A DNA stretch of 28,379 bases. Origin: Theodoxus fluviatilis. Lineage: Eukaryota > Mollusca > Gastropoda > Cycloneritida > Neritidae. Under the pieces are notes generated by a model, which had not been told where the DNA came from, did not search any database, and was given only the letters and a program-made list of their open reading frames with translations. This document shows positions 1 to 11,500 of this stretch, in pieces. The position numbers were made by a program, and so were the translations under genes. Positions within the stretch are counted from its first letter, which is position 1. Each line of letters begins with the position of its first letter. Location of the stretch: positions 87,501 to 115,879 of the forward strand of contig JAWQFJ010000476.1 in assembly GCA_034096865.1 (NCBI GenBank). The letters are read 5' to 3'.

Positions 1-337
1 GAATAGACAAACGAAACAGATTATTAATGGAGTTAAACATAAAATCTGTTGAATGGATAAAATCAACAACAACAACAAGATCATAAAAACAACATAACAT
101 AATACAACAACATAAAATACAACAACATTAAAAGAACATAAAAAGATAACAACTGATTCACTTCCATGACCAATGTCTCTGGTTATAAATGTAACCAAAA
201 TGCCTTCTGGTCTGTTATGGGTTTTCGTGACGAATTTATAACATGTTAAAAAAATGACTGAATGGACAAAAAAATTAAACAGGCTAACTCATTTACAGCT
301 ATAGAATCTGGATAAAAATCAGTTGGTGGGGAAGTTT
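1..337. other. AT-rich unassigned sequence with CAA-rich stretch
   Basis: No coding signal is visible. Positions 64-130 are rich in CAA/ACAACA triplets and the rest is AT-rich. It could be the 3' flank or distal part of the transposon material that follows. I searched it for an inverted copy of the Tigger terminus seen at 2515 and did not find one. Confidence 0.5.
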
Positions 338-844
338 TCAGGGCATCCTCAATTTGACTACCTTTGTGGACACCACCCGCTCAAATTGGCCGCAGACATT
401 TCGGAGGTAAATGTTCTCCTCGGACCTGTCTACCCCCTTCATCGGGAAAAGGGGTGGGTGTGGCAGCCATCTCCGCGAGCATTCGGAAGTGGCTGTGTAC
501 ACCACAATGGTGGTTTGAAGGAGGTTGGCAGCCGCGAATATCTCTACATCCGACCCCCATGAACGGGGTCGGAGGGTGTTGTGAGCGAGATAATCACCTA
601 CATCTCCATCCACGTATGCAGAGAAAGCCTGGTGATTCCTGCATATGATGTTGATTATTTTTTCTCGGACAACCATGTGCTCGGCCTGGCTACCACATAA
701 GTCAAGGCTTATGGCACGGTGCAGGCAGTTGCCATCCCCTACAATGTGTTGTAACTCCGAAGGGACCCCAAGATCTTGGGTTGGACACCGTTCGGGCAAA
801 AACAAAGGGCCCGAAAGGCCCAATCTTGCACACTGGCGAACCCT
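338..844 (-). pseudogene. OTU-like cysteine protease fragment, probably transposon-derived
   Basis: The open minus-strand frame reads like an OTU-family deubiquitinase domain. It has the active-site motif G-D-G-N-C (Cys codon 725-727), followed by LHRAIS. A central WGSDVEIFAAANLL block and a final IYLRN..QFERVV strand also match the family. OTU proteases use a Cys/His pair, with the His usually just before an aromatic residue in the last motif (N-H-F/Y-x-x-V). Here that position is Gln (codon 386-388), so the catalytic His appears to be lost. The frame has no ATG before the catalytic Cys; the in-frame stop is at 845-847 and the first Met lies downstream of the Cys. It is therefore a 5'-truncated relic or an exon. 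OTU domains of this style are common in animal transposable elements, including Helitron-like and retroelement types. It lies just downstream of the Tigger transposase on the same strand, but whether it belongs to that element is unknown. Confidence 0.7.
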
Positions 845-967
845 TCATTCCACATTAGTGGGGTGAAAGGCTAGCGGCTGCCCCTCGTGTGCACCACAAA
901 ATTTTACTTTTTCTTCCCCGTCTTCCACGGAACTTCCTTCTTCCTCTCTTCCAATGCCACTGTCTCT

Positions 968-1849
968 TTAAAAATAATCTGAAACACGTGTCTGTTTTTT
1001 GGAATCCTCAATGTGGCGTAAGAGTATCTCTTTGGACCCATTGAAGCACTTGATCAGTTCCGTCTTTCCTGTCAGCATACAAAAGTTGCTTATGACCGTT
1101 GCGGACGCCATAGCCTCTCTTGATGACACCTGGGGCATTTCTTCGTCTTCTTCCTCTGAAGATGCATCGGAATCTGGGATTCTGGAAGTGCACGGTTCTG
1201 CTGATGCATCCGGTGCAGCTGTTGGATCCTCGGTGAGCACTTCCTCATCAACAGTGAAGTAATCAGATGGGGGGACGTTCCACTCCTAAAACAGGCGAAA
1301 AAGGAGCGGCTCCACTTCCTGCAGGTCTTTCTCAAGGCAGGGTTCTGAATCTGATGTTGTCTGGTCATCTGAGGAATGACGGAAGCCAGGGTTGCGAAAG
1401 CAGTGGGCAACGGTGTATGTAGTGACCTTTTCCCATGATTGCGTCGTTATGTGTATGGCATCAAGAAGAGTTGGCTGGTAGGTACCTCCTCCGCCCTCAG
1501 TGCAGGCGAGATGGTTCAAACACATGGACATCCTGTACTTCACTTTGAAATTGTGAATGATGCCCGCATCAAGTGGCTGGAGTTTCGATATCGCATTTGG
1601 CGGAAGGAACAGTACCTCGACTGCACGGAGATCAGGCAATTTGTGACTGGAACAGTTGTCCATCACGAGTAGGATCTTCCTATTTTGCCTTTCCATGTCT
1701 CTGTCAAACTGAATTAGCCAGGGTTCGAAGATTTCGTTTGTCATCCAAGCAGTTGCGTTGCTGTCATATTGCACAGGCAAACCTTTCTTGTCGTGTTTGA
1801 GGCATCTCGGATTCGCGTATTTGCCAATAAAGATTGGCTGACGCTTGTC

Positions 1850-1850
<1 letters not shown>
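968..1850 (-). pseudogene. Tigger/pogo-type DDE transposase, C-terminal part, with an in-frame stop
   Basis: This is the C-terminal part of a TcMar-Tigger transposase of the DDE_1/CENP-B-JERKY group, which cuts and pastes DNA at TA targets. Reading starts at the edge of the AC repeat with a GKYANPRCLK block. It continues through AWMTNEIFEPWL, the second catalytic Asp in VMDNCSSH (codon 1658-1660) and the third Asp in LQPLDAGIIHNFK (codon 1568-1570). The tail is acidic and ends in QTRVSDYF before a stop at 968. One in-frame TAG at 1286-1288 interrupts the frame, and the same frame continues on both sides of it. The first catalytic Asp and the N-terminal helix-turn-helix DNA-binding domains are missing; a dinucleotide tract occupies that place. 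The copy cannot encode active transposase. The family call is firm; the exact Tigger subfamily is not. Confidence 0.88.
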
Positions 1851-1852
<2 letters not shown>

Positions 1853-1909
<57 letters not shown>

Positions 1910-1916
1910 CATCCAT

Positions 1917-1983
<67 letters not shown>

Positions 1984-2033
1984 CATTAACCCATTCACTC
2001 ACACACACACACACACACACACACGCACGCACG

Positions 2034-2087
<54 letters not shown>
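1853..2087. repeat. (AC)n microsatellite inside the transposon
   Basis: About 235 bp of nearly pure AC dinucleotide, interrupted near 1908-1917 and 1982-2000 and by a short ACGC run near 2024-2040. It lies where the N-terminal half of the Tigger transposase should be. Apparent reading frames through it are only Thr-His or Cys-Val repeats and are not genes. Confidence 0.97.
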
Positions 2088-2088
<1 letters not shown>

Positions 2089-2311
2089 TACTCAACTGTA
2101 GATATCTGAAGTTTCAGCAACTGTAACAATTGCATTTTCGGTAAATATGTGGATATATGTGGATTTCGGGAAATAAAGAATTAATGTCCGAAATCGCCAC
2201 GAAATCCATTTGGATTTCGGAAATATGACCTTTTTTTTGCAAGTTCGAGTCGCTATGGAAGGAAAATTACCCTCACCACACTTTGGTGACTTGGGTCTAC
2301 TTTCGTGTTCT

Positions 2312-2506
2312 TACAACCGGTCTTGCAACAACACATTTGTGCTGCTCGGGACCAGAGATTTGCTTTCATACAACCGGACTTTTATACATCCGATTTTCAT
2401 ACAACCGGAAAATTCTAAGTAATAACAAAGAGTAGCTTCTGCCGGGACCCTGCCTGCCCCTTTCATACATCCAGACTTTCATACATCCGGTGTTTTATAC
2501 ATCCGG
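2312..2506 (-). repeat. Subterminal ATACATCCGG/ATACAACCGG motif cluster of Tigger
   Basis: The decamer-like motif CATACA(A/T)CCGG recurs at about 2367, 2383, 2398, 2464, 2480 and 2496, with a related copy near 2314. All copies are in the same orientation and lie within about 200 bp of the element end at 2515. Repeats of this kind near a transposon end are candidate transposase-binding sites. That role is inferred. Confidence 0.6.
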
Positions 2507-2529
2507 TCTATACTGTATAGACAAGAGCG

Positions 2530-2705
2530 ATCACGTGGCAAGGGGAGTTACCTCCCCTTTGCTGACGTGCTTCCTGCTGTGTCTAAAGCATTCGGATTGG
2601 CGGGGCAGGCAGTCACGTGTGGGTAAGATTTTTGCAAAATCTCTTTTCGAGGTCAAAAGGTCATATATCACTGGTTTGTCTACTGGTACAGTATGTGGGA
2701 AAACA
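2530..2705 (+). mobile_element. Relic of the DIRS terminal repeat
   Basis: This stretch aligns along its length with the right terminal repeat of the DIRS element at about 19487-19661. Shared blocks are GGAGTTACCTCCC, a GATTGGC box, GGCAGGCAGTCACGTGTGGGT-like sequence, CGAGGTCAAAAGGTC, and the end motif ATCACTGGTTTGTCTACTGG (from 2667). No DIRS coding sequence adjoins it, so it is a solo or truncated terminus. It starts about 13 bp from the Tigger end at 2515, so Tigger may have inserted into or beside it. Confidence 0.72.
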
Positions 2706-3610
2706 GTAACAGTGGTGAGGCACAACAGTTTTGAGATCAAAGGGTGAGATGCCAAATGTGAAGTTACGCACTCGATCACTGTAATCTGACATCAGGGAAT
2801 GGTGAACTTCATTACGCAACAGAAGATGTTATGAGTGCAGGGGTTAATTAAAATGACCAAGTGCTAGCACTCAAAGAACATTTGTGAAAACTAGTCAAAT
2901 GTATGAATATACCACGTTTAAAAAGACAAAAAGCTCAAATCCACTAATCAACTATTAAAAGCAAAGCAGTAAACTGATAACAATTTTCAGTCTATTTCTC
3001 TGATGTAATTTCCCCCCTTTTATATAGTCTTGTAATCACCATGAGGCAACTATTCAAATGACATGGATGAAATTTAGCTCACACAAAAGAAACATCTGGC
3101 CACAGTGCACGTCCAAGCATAATTATAATGATGGTGCAGCATGAGAGCAGAAATCATGCTTGGTCAGTTTTCATGCAGTACTCAATTCCAAAAAAAAATT
3201 CAAACAAGAACTGCAGTATATGATTCTGACATATAAGTGTAGAAGCATGAAAGGGTCAGTCTGCATCATTTAGACTTGGATTCAAGAGAAAGATGTACTC
3301 TATCTTTTCCAGTGAAATAATCGGTCAGCAAAGCAAAAGTTAGTCCAAATATAGCACTGACAATACTAAATGCATCTTCACCAGATATCACATTGACCAC
3401 ACATATTCACAACATGCCTAGAACTACACATCACAGAGAAACATCTGAACCTCAAAATTAGTACCCAAAGCACCAAAACATGCCTCTTCAACATTCCTAC
3501 ACTAACATCTGCATGCCTAGTCACCCCCATAGCTACACAATGAATAACCACCTACATCCCCCGTATATCAAAGCTACACAGACCACTAACAAAAGCCAGT
3601 TTCTCTACAG
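2706..3610. other. AT-rich noncoding sequence downstream of the last visible CCDC158 exon
   Basis: No convincing exon is seen on either strand. I looked on the minus strand for the conserved C-terminal coiled-coil exon found in vertebrate CCDC158 and did not find it. The region is either 3' UTR and flank, if the gene stops at 3611-3613, or an intron leading to an exon beyond the left edge of the window. Confidence 0.5.
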
Positions 3611-3777
3611 TCAGCACTGACCATGCCGGGACAGGCGGCTGCCTCTCCGAGAGGAGGCCAGGCGAGAGTTGTCGGCAGACTTCATCAGGTGAGACAGACT
3701 GGCACTGCCCTGAGTCAGGTTGAAGTCCATAGAGCGGCTGCGCCTGTGTCGACTGGTGCCAGACACACCACTCACCT
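3611..3777 (-). CDS. CCDC158: CCDC158 copy 1 exon A (last visible, Ser/Arg-rich tail)
   Basis: The acceptor CCCCACAG lies just right of 3777. The exon starts with two bases that complete a Glu codon from exon B. It encodes a basic, Ser-rich tail ([16 protein letters not shown], then [11 protein letters not shown]). It either runs to a TGA at 3611-3613 or is spliced at 3622 through the plausible donor CATG|GTCAGT. The vertebrate protein has a further C-terminal coiled coil, which favours splicing to an exon outside the window. I cannot decide between the two. Confidence 0.7.
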
Positions 3778-4075
3778 CTGTGGGGATACAGGCCACAGAG
3801 ACATGCAGCAGGCGGGAATGGGCAGGCATGCAGACATAGAGGGTAAGAGCATTCAATTCCCATGCTCAGAAGAGGTTGGTAAGTTATTAAGAGAAAAATG
3901 CGTTTAGTGGGGACAGTAGATGAGAGGACATTCAAACAGCTCATAAAGGTTCATGATGCTGAAATGCTCTTCATCCTGAGAAAAAACATGCCATTCAAGG
4001 ATACCTTGTCCCAATATGTTCATAAATATTTCTTTGTGTCCTCTGTTGCAAAATGGACACCTGCTGTAGAGGGAT

Positions 4076-4106
<31 letters not shown>

Positions 4107-4356
4107 GGTAACTAAGATATTCCTCACCATTAGCTTCAAAAACTCTGATGTCTTCTTGCTGGACATGTTCAGAATGCTCTGTCCATGGTAAAATTGCCAG
4201 GTGTTAAAAAGAAAAAAAACACACACACTCTATATTGTTCTGGTCAACACGCATGCACAGTTAGTAACGTAACATGTGCTACTAATGAAAAAAAAACATG
4301 CCCAAAATATTAATAAAAAACAAACGGGCAAAGAAAATTCTACATCCAAGAGAGAG

Positions 4357-4407
<51 letters not shown>

Positions 4408-7400
4408 GTGTGTGTGTGTTAGACAAGGTACAGGAGGGGAGGGAGGAAATACAATATACCATGATAAGGAGGAATGGCTGACAGCTCTTCAATGTTGGAC
4501 TGGGGTCGACTGTAGTTGGGCTCTAGCTCCGAGTCAGACAGGGTGTCGGTGTCAGGAGGCTCAAAGGCGCGAGTCCTGAGGGGATACCATGTCACAATGA
4601 CAAAGAAGGCCAATTATCCTTGGAAGTCAAGACTGATTTCATCTTGTTAAAAGATACAAAATTAAAAATATTGGTACTATGACACTATTTACAATCTAAG
4701 AAGTACACCATCAACACTAATATTGAAAATAAAATCAGAAGATACTTTTAAACCAGAAGCAGTTATGAATATATCATGCATCATAAAAGAAACCAGATAA
4801 GAGTGTAAATGTTCTCTGAGAATGCATGACATGTTAAATAGCATTTAATTTGACAAATGAAAGCCACACACCTGCGGAAGTGAAAGTGATGCCTCAAAAG
4901 TATGAGTAGAGTAGACAAGACCTAGAATGAGAAGCAATGCTGCTATCCATTTGGAACTAAAACATCATCACTACAGACCTTGTCCTGTGGAGGCAAAGAA
5001 AGGAGACTCTCTTTCCCCGTACCTGGTACTCCTGTGCCTTCTGGGCGAGGAGTGCCTGACAGGGATGGAGTGAGAGGAGGTGGGCAGCTGCCTCTGAGTG
5101 GACAGCAGACTTCTAATGTCCTTCAGCAAGTTTCGAAGCTCCGACCCCATCTCCTGGTAGCCCTGATCTGCAGCCTGGCAACACAGAACAAGCAGATGTG
5201 TCAGTGGTGTTCAGAGGTAAAGAGAGGCAGACTGAAATGAATTAGGCATAAACACAGTTTTTGTTATTGGTTTGTAATTCAGGGTTCCTTGTAAAAATTA
5301 ACATAATAAAATGTTATTCATACCACTGTAAACACTAAAAAATATACATCAAATTTCAAGTTTCAATATTACATATGAGGACATCACATGAAAGTAAACA
5401 ACTGCTATGCCACAATAAAAAGAAAATTATCAAAATCATTATCATATTAAGTTGAGATTTACTTGGAGACCACATTTAGATGTAGAATATATATCCATAA
5501 TCATTTAAATAGAAATCAAACATCTGCAATTACATCAACATTACATAAGCAGCACCCAAATATCCACTTTTCTTTTAAAGCTGTGGTCAGAAATCCAGAA
5601 TTCCTTCACTGGCAAATGTCTTTAGTTACTAAAGCATCAAATAAAAACACTAAGAGTTAGTGCTGATCTAACTTCATCAATTACAATTCCAGGAAATGCC
5701 TCCTTTTATTTTTCTCATACTGTTCACAACATCAGCAGTCACTAGAGCAGTAATAACAGCATCCGTAATCACTTCAGGAGCAACAAACACCTGCAATTAC
5801 TCCACAGCTTTTTAAAGACTCCAGATTACCTCAGGATCACTGAAAACATCCAAATGCCATAGCATCCATCAAACCTTTATGATTGCCATTCAAGGGAAAC
5901 CTGCTGTTACTTCCACACCATTCAAAACATCAACAATACCTTTGGCAGCACTGAAACCATCAACCCACAACTACTGCAGCATTCATCAAACATCCACAAT
6001 TACTTTTGCAGAATCAGAGCTCCTTGAATCATTTGGTCTCTCAGTATCAGCAGTGCGAAGTACAGGGGTGGCAGCAGTGCTGGTGGTGGTGGTGGTGGTG
6101 GGGGTGAGGTCAGTTGGTTGTGAGACAAGGTCCTCAGTTCGAAGCTCGCCCCCATCATGGGGTCGGAGGTCAGTGTGGTGTGTGAGGGTGATGGCAGGGA
6201 GGGCACTGGGGATGGTGGCACCACCAGACTGTTTCTTCCTGCTCTGAGCAGTCTGAGCCGCTTCCTGCCACACAACAAAAACAGACTCCGTGTCTGCTCC
6301 TTGGGAAAGCATGTGTTCAGGTGATGTGATGATAGATTTATACACATTCATTGGAACGCAGCAAAAAAATCCCTTGGGTAACATAACCAGATTGCCAAAA
6401 TAATATTTATGGCGAAATGACGATTTGGATCTTTTTAAACTTATTGTTCCTTCAAGAAAGATTCCTAATTGCAATGGCTTGTGAAAAATAAAACAGATTA
6501 TCCAAATTATGTCAATTATAGTAGGCCAAAACATTCTGAAATTCATAGCAACATCCTCCCCATGCATTTCACGCATTACCACACCTACTTTAATGATAGC
6601 GTTTTACATCCTATATCATCTGTTCTCCGAGTACTGCAAAACAAGTTCTTACAACTGTTACCAAACAAGCTGTTACCACAAATCATGACCAATTTTATCT
6701 GGAAGTGAGCATAATAACACAAGATCTGGTGAGAGAGTATTCATGCAACTACAGAATGCAGGAAAGACTAATACCTGGAGGTCCAGTTGGTGCTTTATCT
6801 TAAGTCGTGCAACTTCTTGCTCAAACTGTTCAATCTGAGCTTGTGATGTAGAAGATTTCAAAGTAGCCTGGGTTAGTGAGGAGAAGGAAAAAAACCCATC
6901 AGTTGTTTTGCTTATATAATGGAGCAGATACTAGTAAAGCAGGTTTATATTTGTATAATTCTGTCTTTTACAGATTCTGCATTTACATTTTCACCAAAAA
7001 AGTGTACATTTGTGTTACAAATAATATTGAACATTTTTTTGTTGAAGGTGCTAATTCTTCAGTATTTCACAAATCTAAACTATCAACTTTTCAATGGAAA
7101 GTTCTAGATTCCAGATGATGAATGAATATGTCTATTTGCAAAGGCATTTAAGAATAAATCAACAAAGTTCCCATAGTAGTGATATCATTTACACATTGTC
7201 TTAGGGTTTCAATATTCAATTTACACACAGGCAATACAATTTTAAAGTCAGTTTTAAATGGTTCGGGAAGCACAACTGATGATTTGCACAATGAAACAAG
7301 AAGGGCAAAGCCCATACGACTCACATGGTTGACCTTGACCTTTATATGACCTTGACCTTCAGGTGACCTTCAAGGTCAAGGTCAAACAACTAAACCTACC

Positions 7401-8465
7401 AATGACATCATACACAAAGAAATGCTTTACACATTTTTCCTACCAAAATACATGTGACCTTGACCCAAGGTCAAGGTCATCCAAGGTCATGCAACACAAA
7501 GCTGTTAATTCAAGACATAGGAAGCACAATGGTGCTTATTGGCACTTTCTACCATGAGATATAGTCACTTTTAGTGGTTCACTACCCCATTTTGGTCACA
7601 TTTTATAAGGGTCAAAGTGACCTTGACCTTGATGATATGTGACCAAATGTGTCTCATGATGAAAGTATAACATGTGCCCCACATAATTATTAAGTTTGAA
7701 ACAGTTATCTTACATAGTTCAGGGTCAAGGTCACTTCAAAATATGTATACAATCCAACTTTGAAGAGCTCCTGTGACCTTGACCTTGAAGCAAGGTCAAC
7801 CAAACTGGTATCAAAAGATAGGGCTTGCTTTGACCTATATACCACTTGTAGCTAAGGTCGCCATTCTCAATAACGTGGGAGAAAATTGGGAAAATGTGAA
7901 AAATGACTGTTTTTGAGACCACATTTCTGGCTCCTGTGACCTTGACCTTGAAGCAAGGTCAAGTCACTATGTATGTTTCTTGAGGCCTTGTCATCATACA
8001 CCATCATGCCACATTTGGTGTTGATAGACTTAATAGTCTCCGAGAAAAATCCAACGTTTAAGTTTTTTACGCCCGGACGGACAGACGGACGGACGGACGG
8101 ACGACACGGCTGAGTACATAGACTCACTTTTGCTTCGCATGTGAGTCAAAAAGCAAAGAAACAAAAGCACACATCCTCAACCAACACACTATATATCATG
8201 AAGTATTTGTCAGACGAGCACAAGCTTAATATGCAAGAAGTTAGAGCAGGACAGAATCTACATGCACTTCTATGTTAAAAAGTCAAAAGTTTTTTCCCCC
8301 CTCTCCCAACCAACATCTTTCGCCTGAATGTTCTGTTTGAAAGCAAAAAACCAAATTAATAGTATTGGAGGGAGGGGGGAAGGGAGGGAGGGAGGGAGGG
8401 AGGAAGGGAGGGAGGAGGGGGGGGGAGAGCGTGGGGGAGGGGGGAGGGGGAAAAGGGGAGGGGAA

Positions 8466-8502
<37 letters not shown>

Positions 8503-11500
8503 CTCAAAGCTATAGACAATGCGTATACACTACAATGTCAGCAATAATCATCAATACAGCATACCATTGGTCAACATAACATTCACAGAAATTCTGTTCA
8601 ACTTCTTTCATGATGACCCACCAAATTCACTCTACAAGCAAACTAAAACTGTTATGTGGAGAGATTTCAAAGGTACAATAGTTCCACCTTTTCTGCATTT
8701 ACAACTGCAGACTGCAAACTAATTTACTAAAGCAATTCCACCACAAAGCACCTAGAACCAAGTAGTATGATACACAAATGTAACATTTGGCCTGATTACC
8801 CTTTACTACTGAAAGAAATGATGCAAGCATACACAGAATGCAGGGCTATGTTAAACATCCTAAAGATGGAGCAAACATTCACCTTCTCTAGCTGCTCGGT
8901 GAGGCTGGCCAATCTGTCCTGGAGCTCCGAGTTCTGGGCCTGCATAGTGCCCAGCTGCTGGTTCAAGTGCTGTGTGTGCAACAAGGACTTGGCGAGGGAG
9001 CCCTTCAGGCTGTTCTTGTCCCGCTCTATGTAGCCCTTCTCCTGGAGAGTGCAATGAGTGCACAGGTTTGCAAGATTATCTTTGATGCTGACGTGAGAAG
9101 TAGAATTAAGAAAAGGAACACATTCCTTTTAGCTCCTCTCCTGTGGTTTAGATAGGGCCATTTACTTCCAAGGAAATTGTACAATCATCCATGCTTTTAA
9201 ACAAAATACCTCAACACTTTTTAGATGACATTTTAGCATATTAACAGAAAGTCATTCAAAAAAGTACTTGAACACATATCAAGTTTCAAAAACGTTTTCT
9301 TCGTGCAGCCCTGCACATTTTCAGCACTGAGACTGAGGCCAAACTGCAGATTGGGACCTTACCTTGGCCAAAGACTCCAACTTCTCGGTGAGTTTTCGGA
9401 CTTTGGTCTGGAGAGCGTCAATCTCTCCTCGTTTGGCAGTTACCTCCTTCTGCATTTTGTCAGCATATCGCACAGCTGAAACGCAAGGAAGTCATTGAAG
9501 GTTCCTGTCACAAAATGGGCAACTAGAAAGTGTAGCAAATGGAAATTTCAAATACCAAGCTACAATCATGCAGGGGACAGACAGGAAAAAACCTACACAC
9601 AAACCCCAGACCTTTGGCAGGAAATGAATGCAACTTCTTTGCTAATAAGTACTTGGAGAGTAAGTAAAATGAGATATCTTGACATAAATCCTTTCTGCAC
9701 AATACCGCTGATTTGTTTCAGCAGACAGGAGACAGCAACATTTATACCTTTGTGATCCACGGAATCCTTTGTCTTCAAAGTCTTCTGTGCAAGTTTAATA
9801 TCCTGTTCAGCATCTTTAAAACAAAACCATATCAATGTTTCAGCATAAATACTTATGAAATATTCACAAAAGCATGAATCAACATATTCAATTCAAGTTA
9901 CTAGGTAGATCTGAAAAGTCAATCAGTTCAATTAAAGCAATGTTGGATGCAAAATAATGCACAAAGAGTAAGAGAAATTACCAATGAAATCAAAATGCAA
10001 CAAACACTCAACATTTGCTTTGAATTCTTAGTATCTTCATTCATTTTCTTAGATATATTCTTGGAAAAGATAACAAAGGCAAAGTATATCTCACCTTTAA
10101 GTTTAGCAACAAGTTTGGATATTTCTTTCTCATAAGCTGCCTTCTGCTTGGCAAGTTCCTTTTTGTAGTTTTCTTTGGAATCAGATATGTTGGCAACCTG
10201 GAAAATGAATACACCAAAGAAAACAAATGAGTAGGCAATATCATCAAGTTGTGCTCATGTGTTAGCATAGATGGATGGAGTTTTATGGCCTATGAGCCTC
10301 TGTAGGCTATTTGAGGCAATTGGTCGCCAAAAAATTATTTAAGATGGTTAGAGTAAGAGCAATTCAGGTAATGCTTTCTCTGGTTATTCTCCTCTTATGA
10401 ATCACATAGGGAGATATGGTGGGTCTATTCTTACCCCCAACCCACAGGGGGATTAATTTGTTAGCAATTGCAGCAAAGTCTTTGATCAGACCAAGATGCT
10501 AGCTATCATGTACTCTTCATAAAAACAATGAGTCATGTGATCAAATTCATACTGAAATGGAGTCATAACTGCAAAACATAAATAGATTCTGCTGTGTTCA
10601 GGCTGCATATTATCTTTCAATTCGACTGAACTACCATTGAATGATGTAGATATTTATGCACATGCTCTGCAAGGTCAAATGCTTCTCAAGCTTTATTGAG
10701 TGCAAACTCTAGCCTACAAGTGCAATGTCCAGCAAAAAACGTAAAGCTTTTTTTATAACATAAACTAATTTCCCATGGCTTGACCATAGCTTTCTCTTCA
10801 TTCAGACTTTTCAGCCTAACGGTCACAATGCTCATCCAAAAATGTGTAGTCTCAGTAGTCAATGCTAGAACTCAGGAAAGACTAAACTTTTAGCAACTGA
10901 TAGAAATGTTTGATCCCCTGGGTCAAATCTGTTTTAAGATATTGCATAAGATTACATTGTAGATTGGGATGGCCGCAGGTGAATAATCAAATGCATGACC
11001 AGACTACCATTATAGTCAATTAAAAAATATGGTCATTATTAATTAGAAAGACATAGTCTTGCCAGCAAACAAGTTCCTAATACAGAGTGGACACCCTGTG
11101 CCAGTCAGCACACTGCAACAAGTGACAAACTTGTGGTCATGCCAGTCAGCACACTGCAACAAGTGACAAACTTGTGGTCATGCCAGTCAAAAAGAAGCAG
11201 TGGAGGGCCCATCCCATATTGTCTCCTGCCTCAGTGATCACTCCTATAATATCCAACATCACAATTGTGTGCATTATGACTTACCTACACCAAACCTCAA
11301 AATAACTACAACAAAAGACTCAAGCTTTATATATCTTTCCTAATTATTCAACAGATCGGGCCTTGGACCCATTGTCACTTGACAAGTGACAAAGGATCTA
11401 CAACAAAAACATCTGCTACATTTACCTCATGCTAATGAGAGTATAGGCATTTACTTATAAAAGTCTTTCATTCACATTACATTGAGTCAATTGACAAGAC

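Larger units (their letters stand above)
968..2515 (-). mobile_element. Decayed Tigger-like DNA transposon, 5' end preserved
   Basis: On the minus strand the element begins with CAGTATAGACCGGATG at 2515, flanked by TA at 2516-2517. This is the expected start and target-site duplication for TcMar-Tigger elements. It then runs through repeated subterminal motifs and a noncoding leader, the AC tract, and the transposase remnant ending at 968. No matching inverted terminus is visible to the left, so the 3' end is lost, diverged or outside the window. If it is outside, the OTU fragment at 338-844 would lie inside the element. Confidence 0.72.

Noticed and set aside
1741..2126. Long open frames on both strands through the AC repeat (Thr-His and Cys-Val polypeptides)
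   Set aside because: They are pure dinucleotide-repeat translation with no initiation or conservation signal. The same applies to the frames at 13013-13504 and 26810-27300.
3898..4191. 97-codon plus-strand frame as a small gene
   Set aside because: It contains a poly-Pro stretch from the C homopolymer, lies wholly in a CCDC158 intron and matches nothing I recognise.
5986..6582. 198-codon minus-strand frame as a single long CDS covering exon D
   Set aside because: The part above 6264 lies beyond a good acceptor (GTGTGGCAG) and has no similarity to the family; the part below 6004 lies beyond a donor. The exon is 6004-6264.
7297..8149. Helitron-like nonautonomous element
   Set aside because: A hairpin is present near the right end, but the expected CTRR terminus and clean A-T insertion site are not, so the class is left open.
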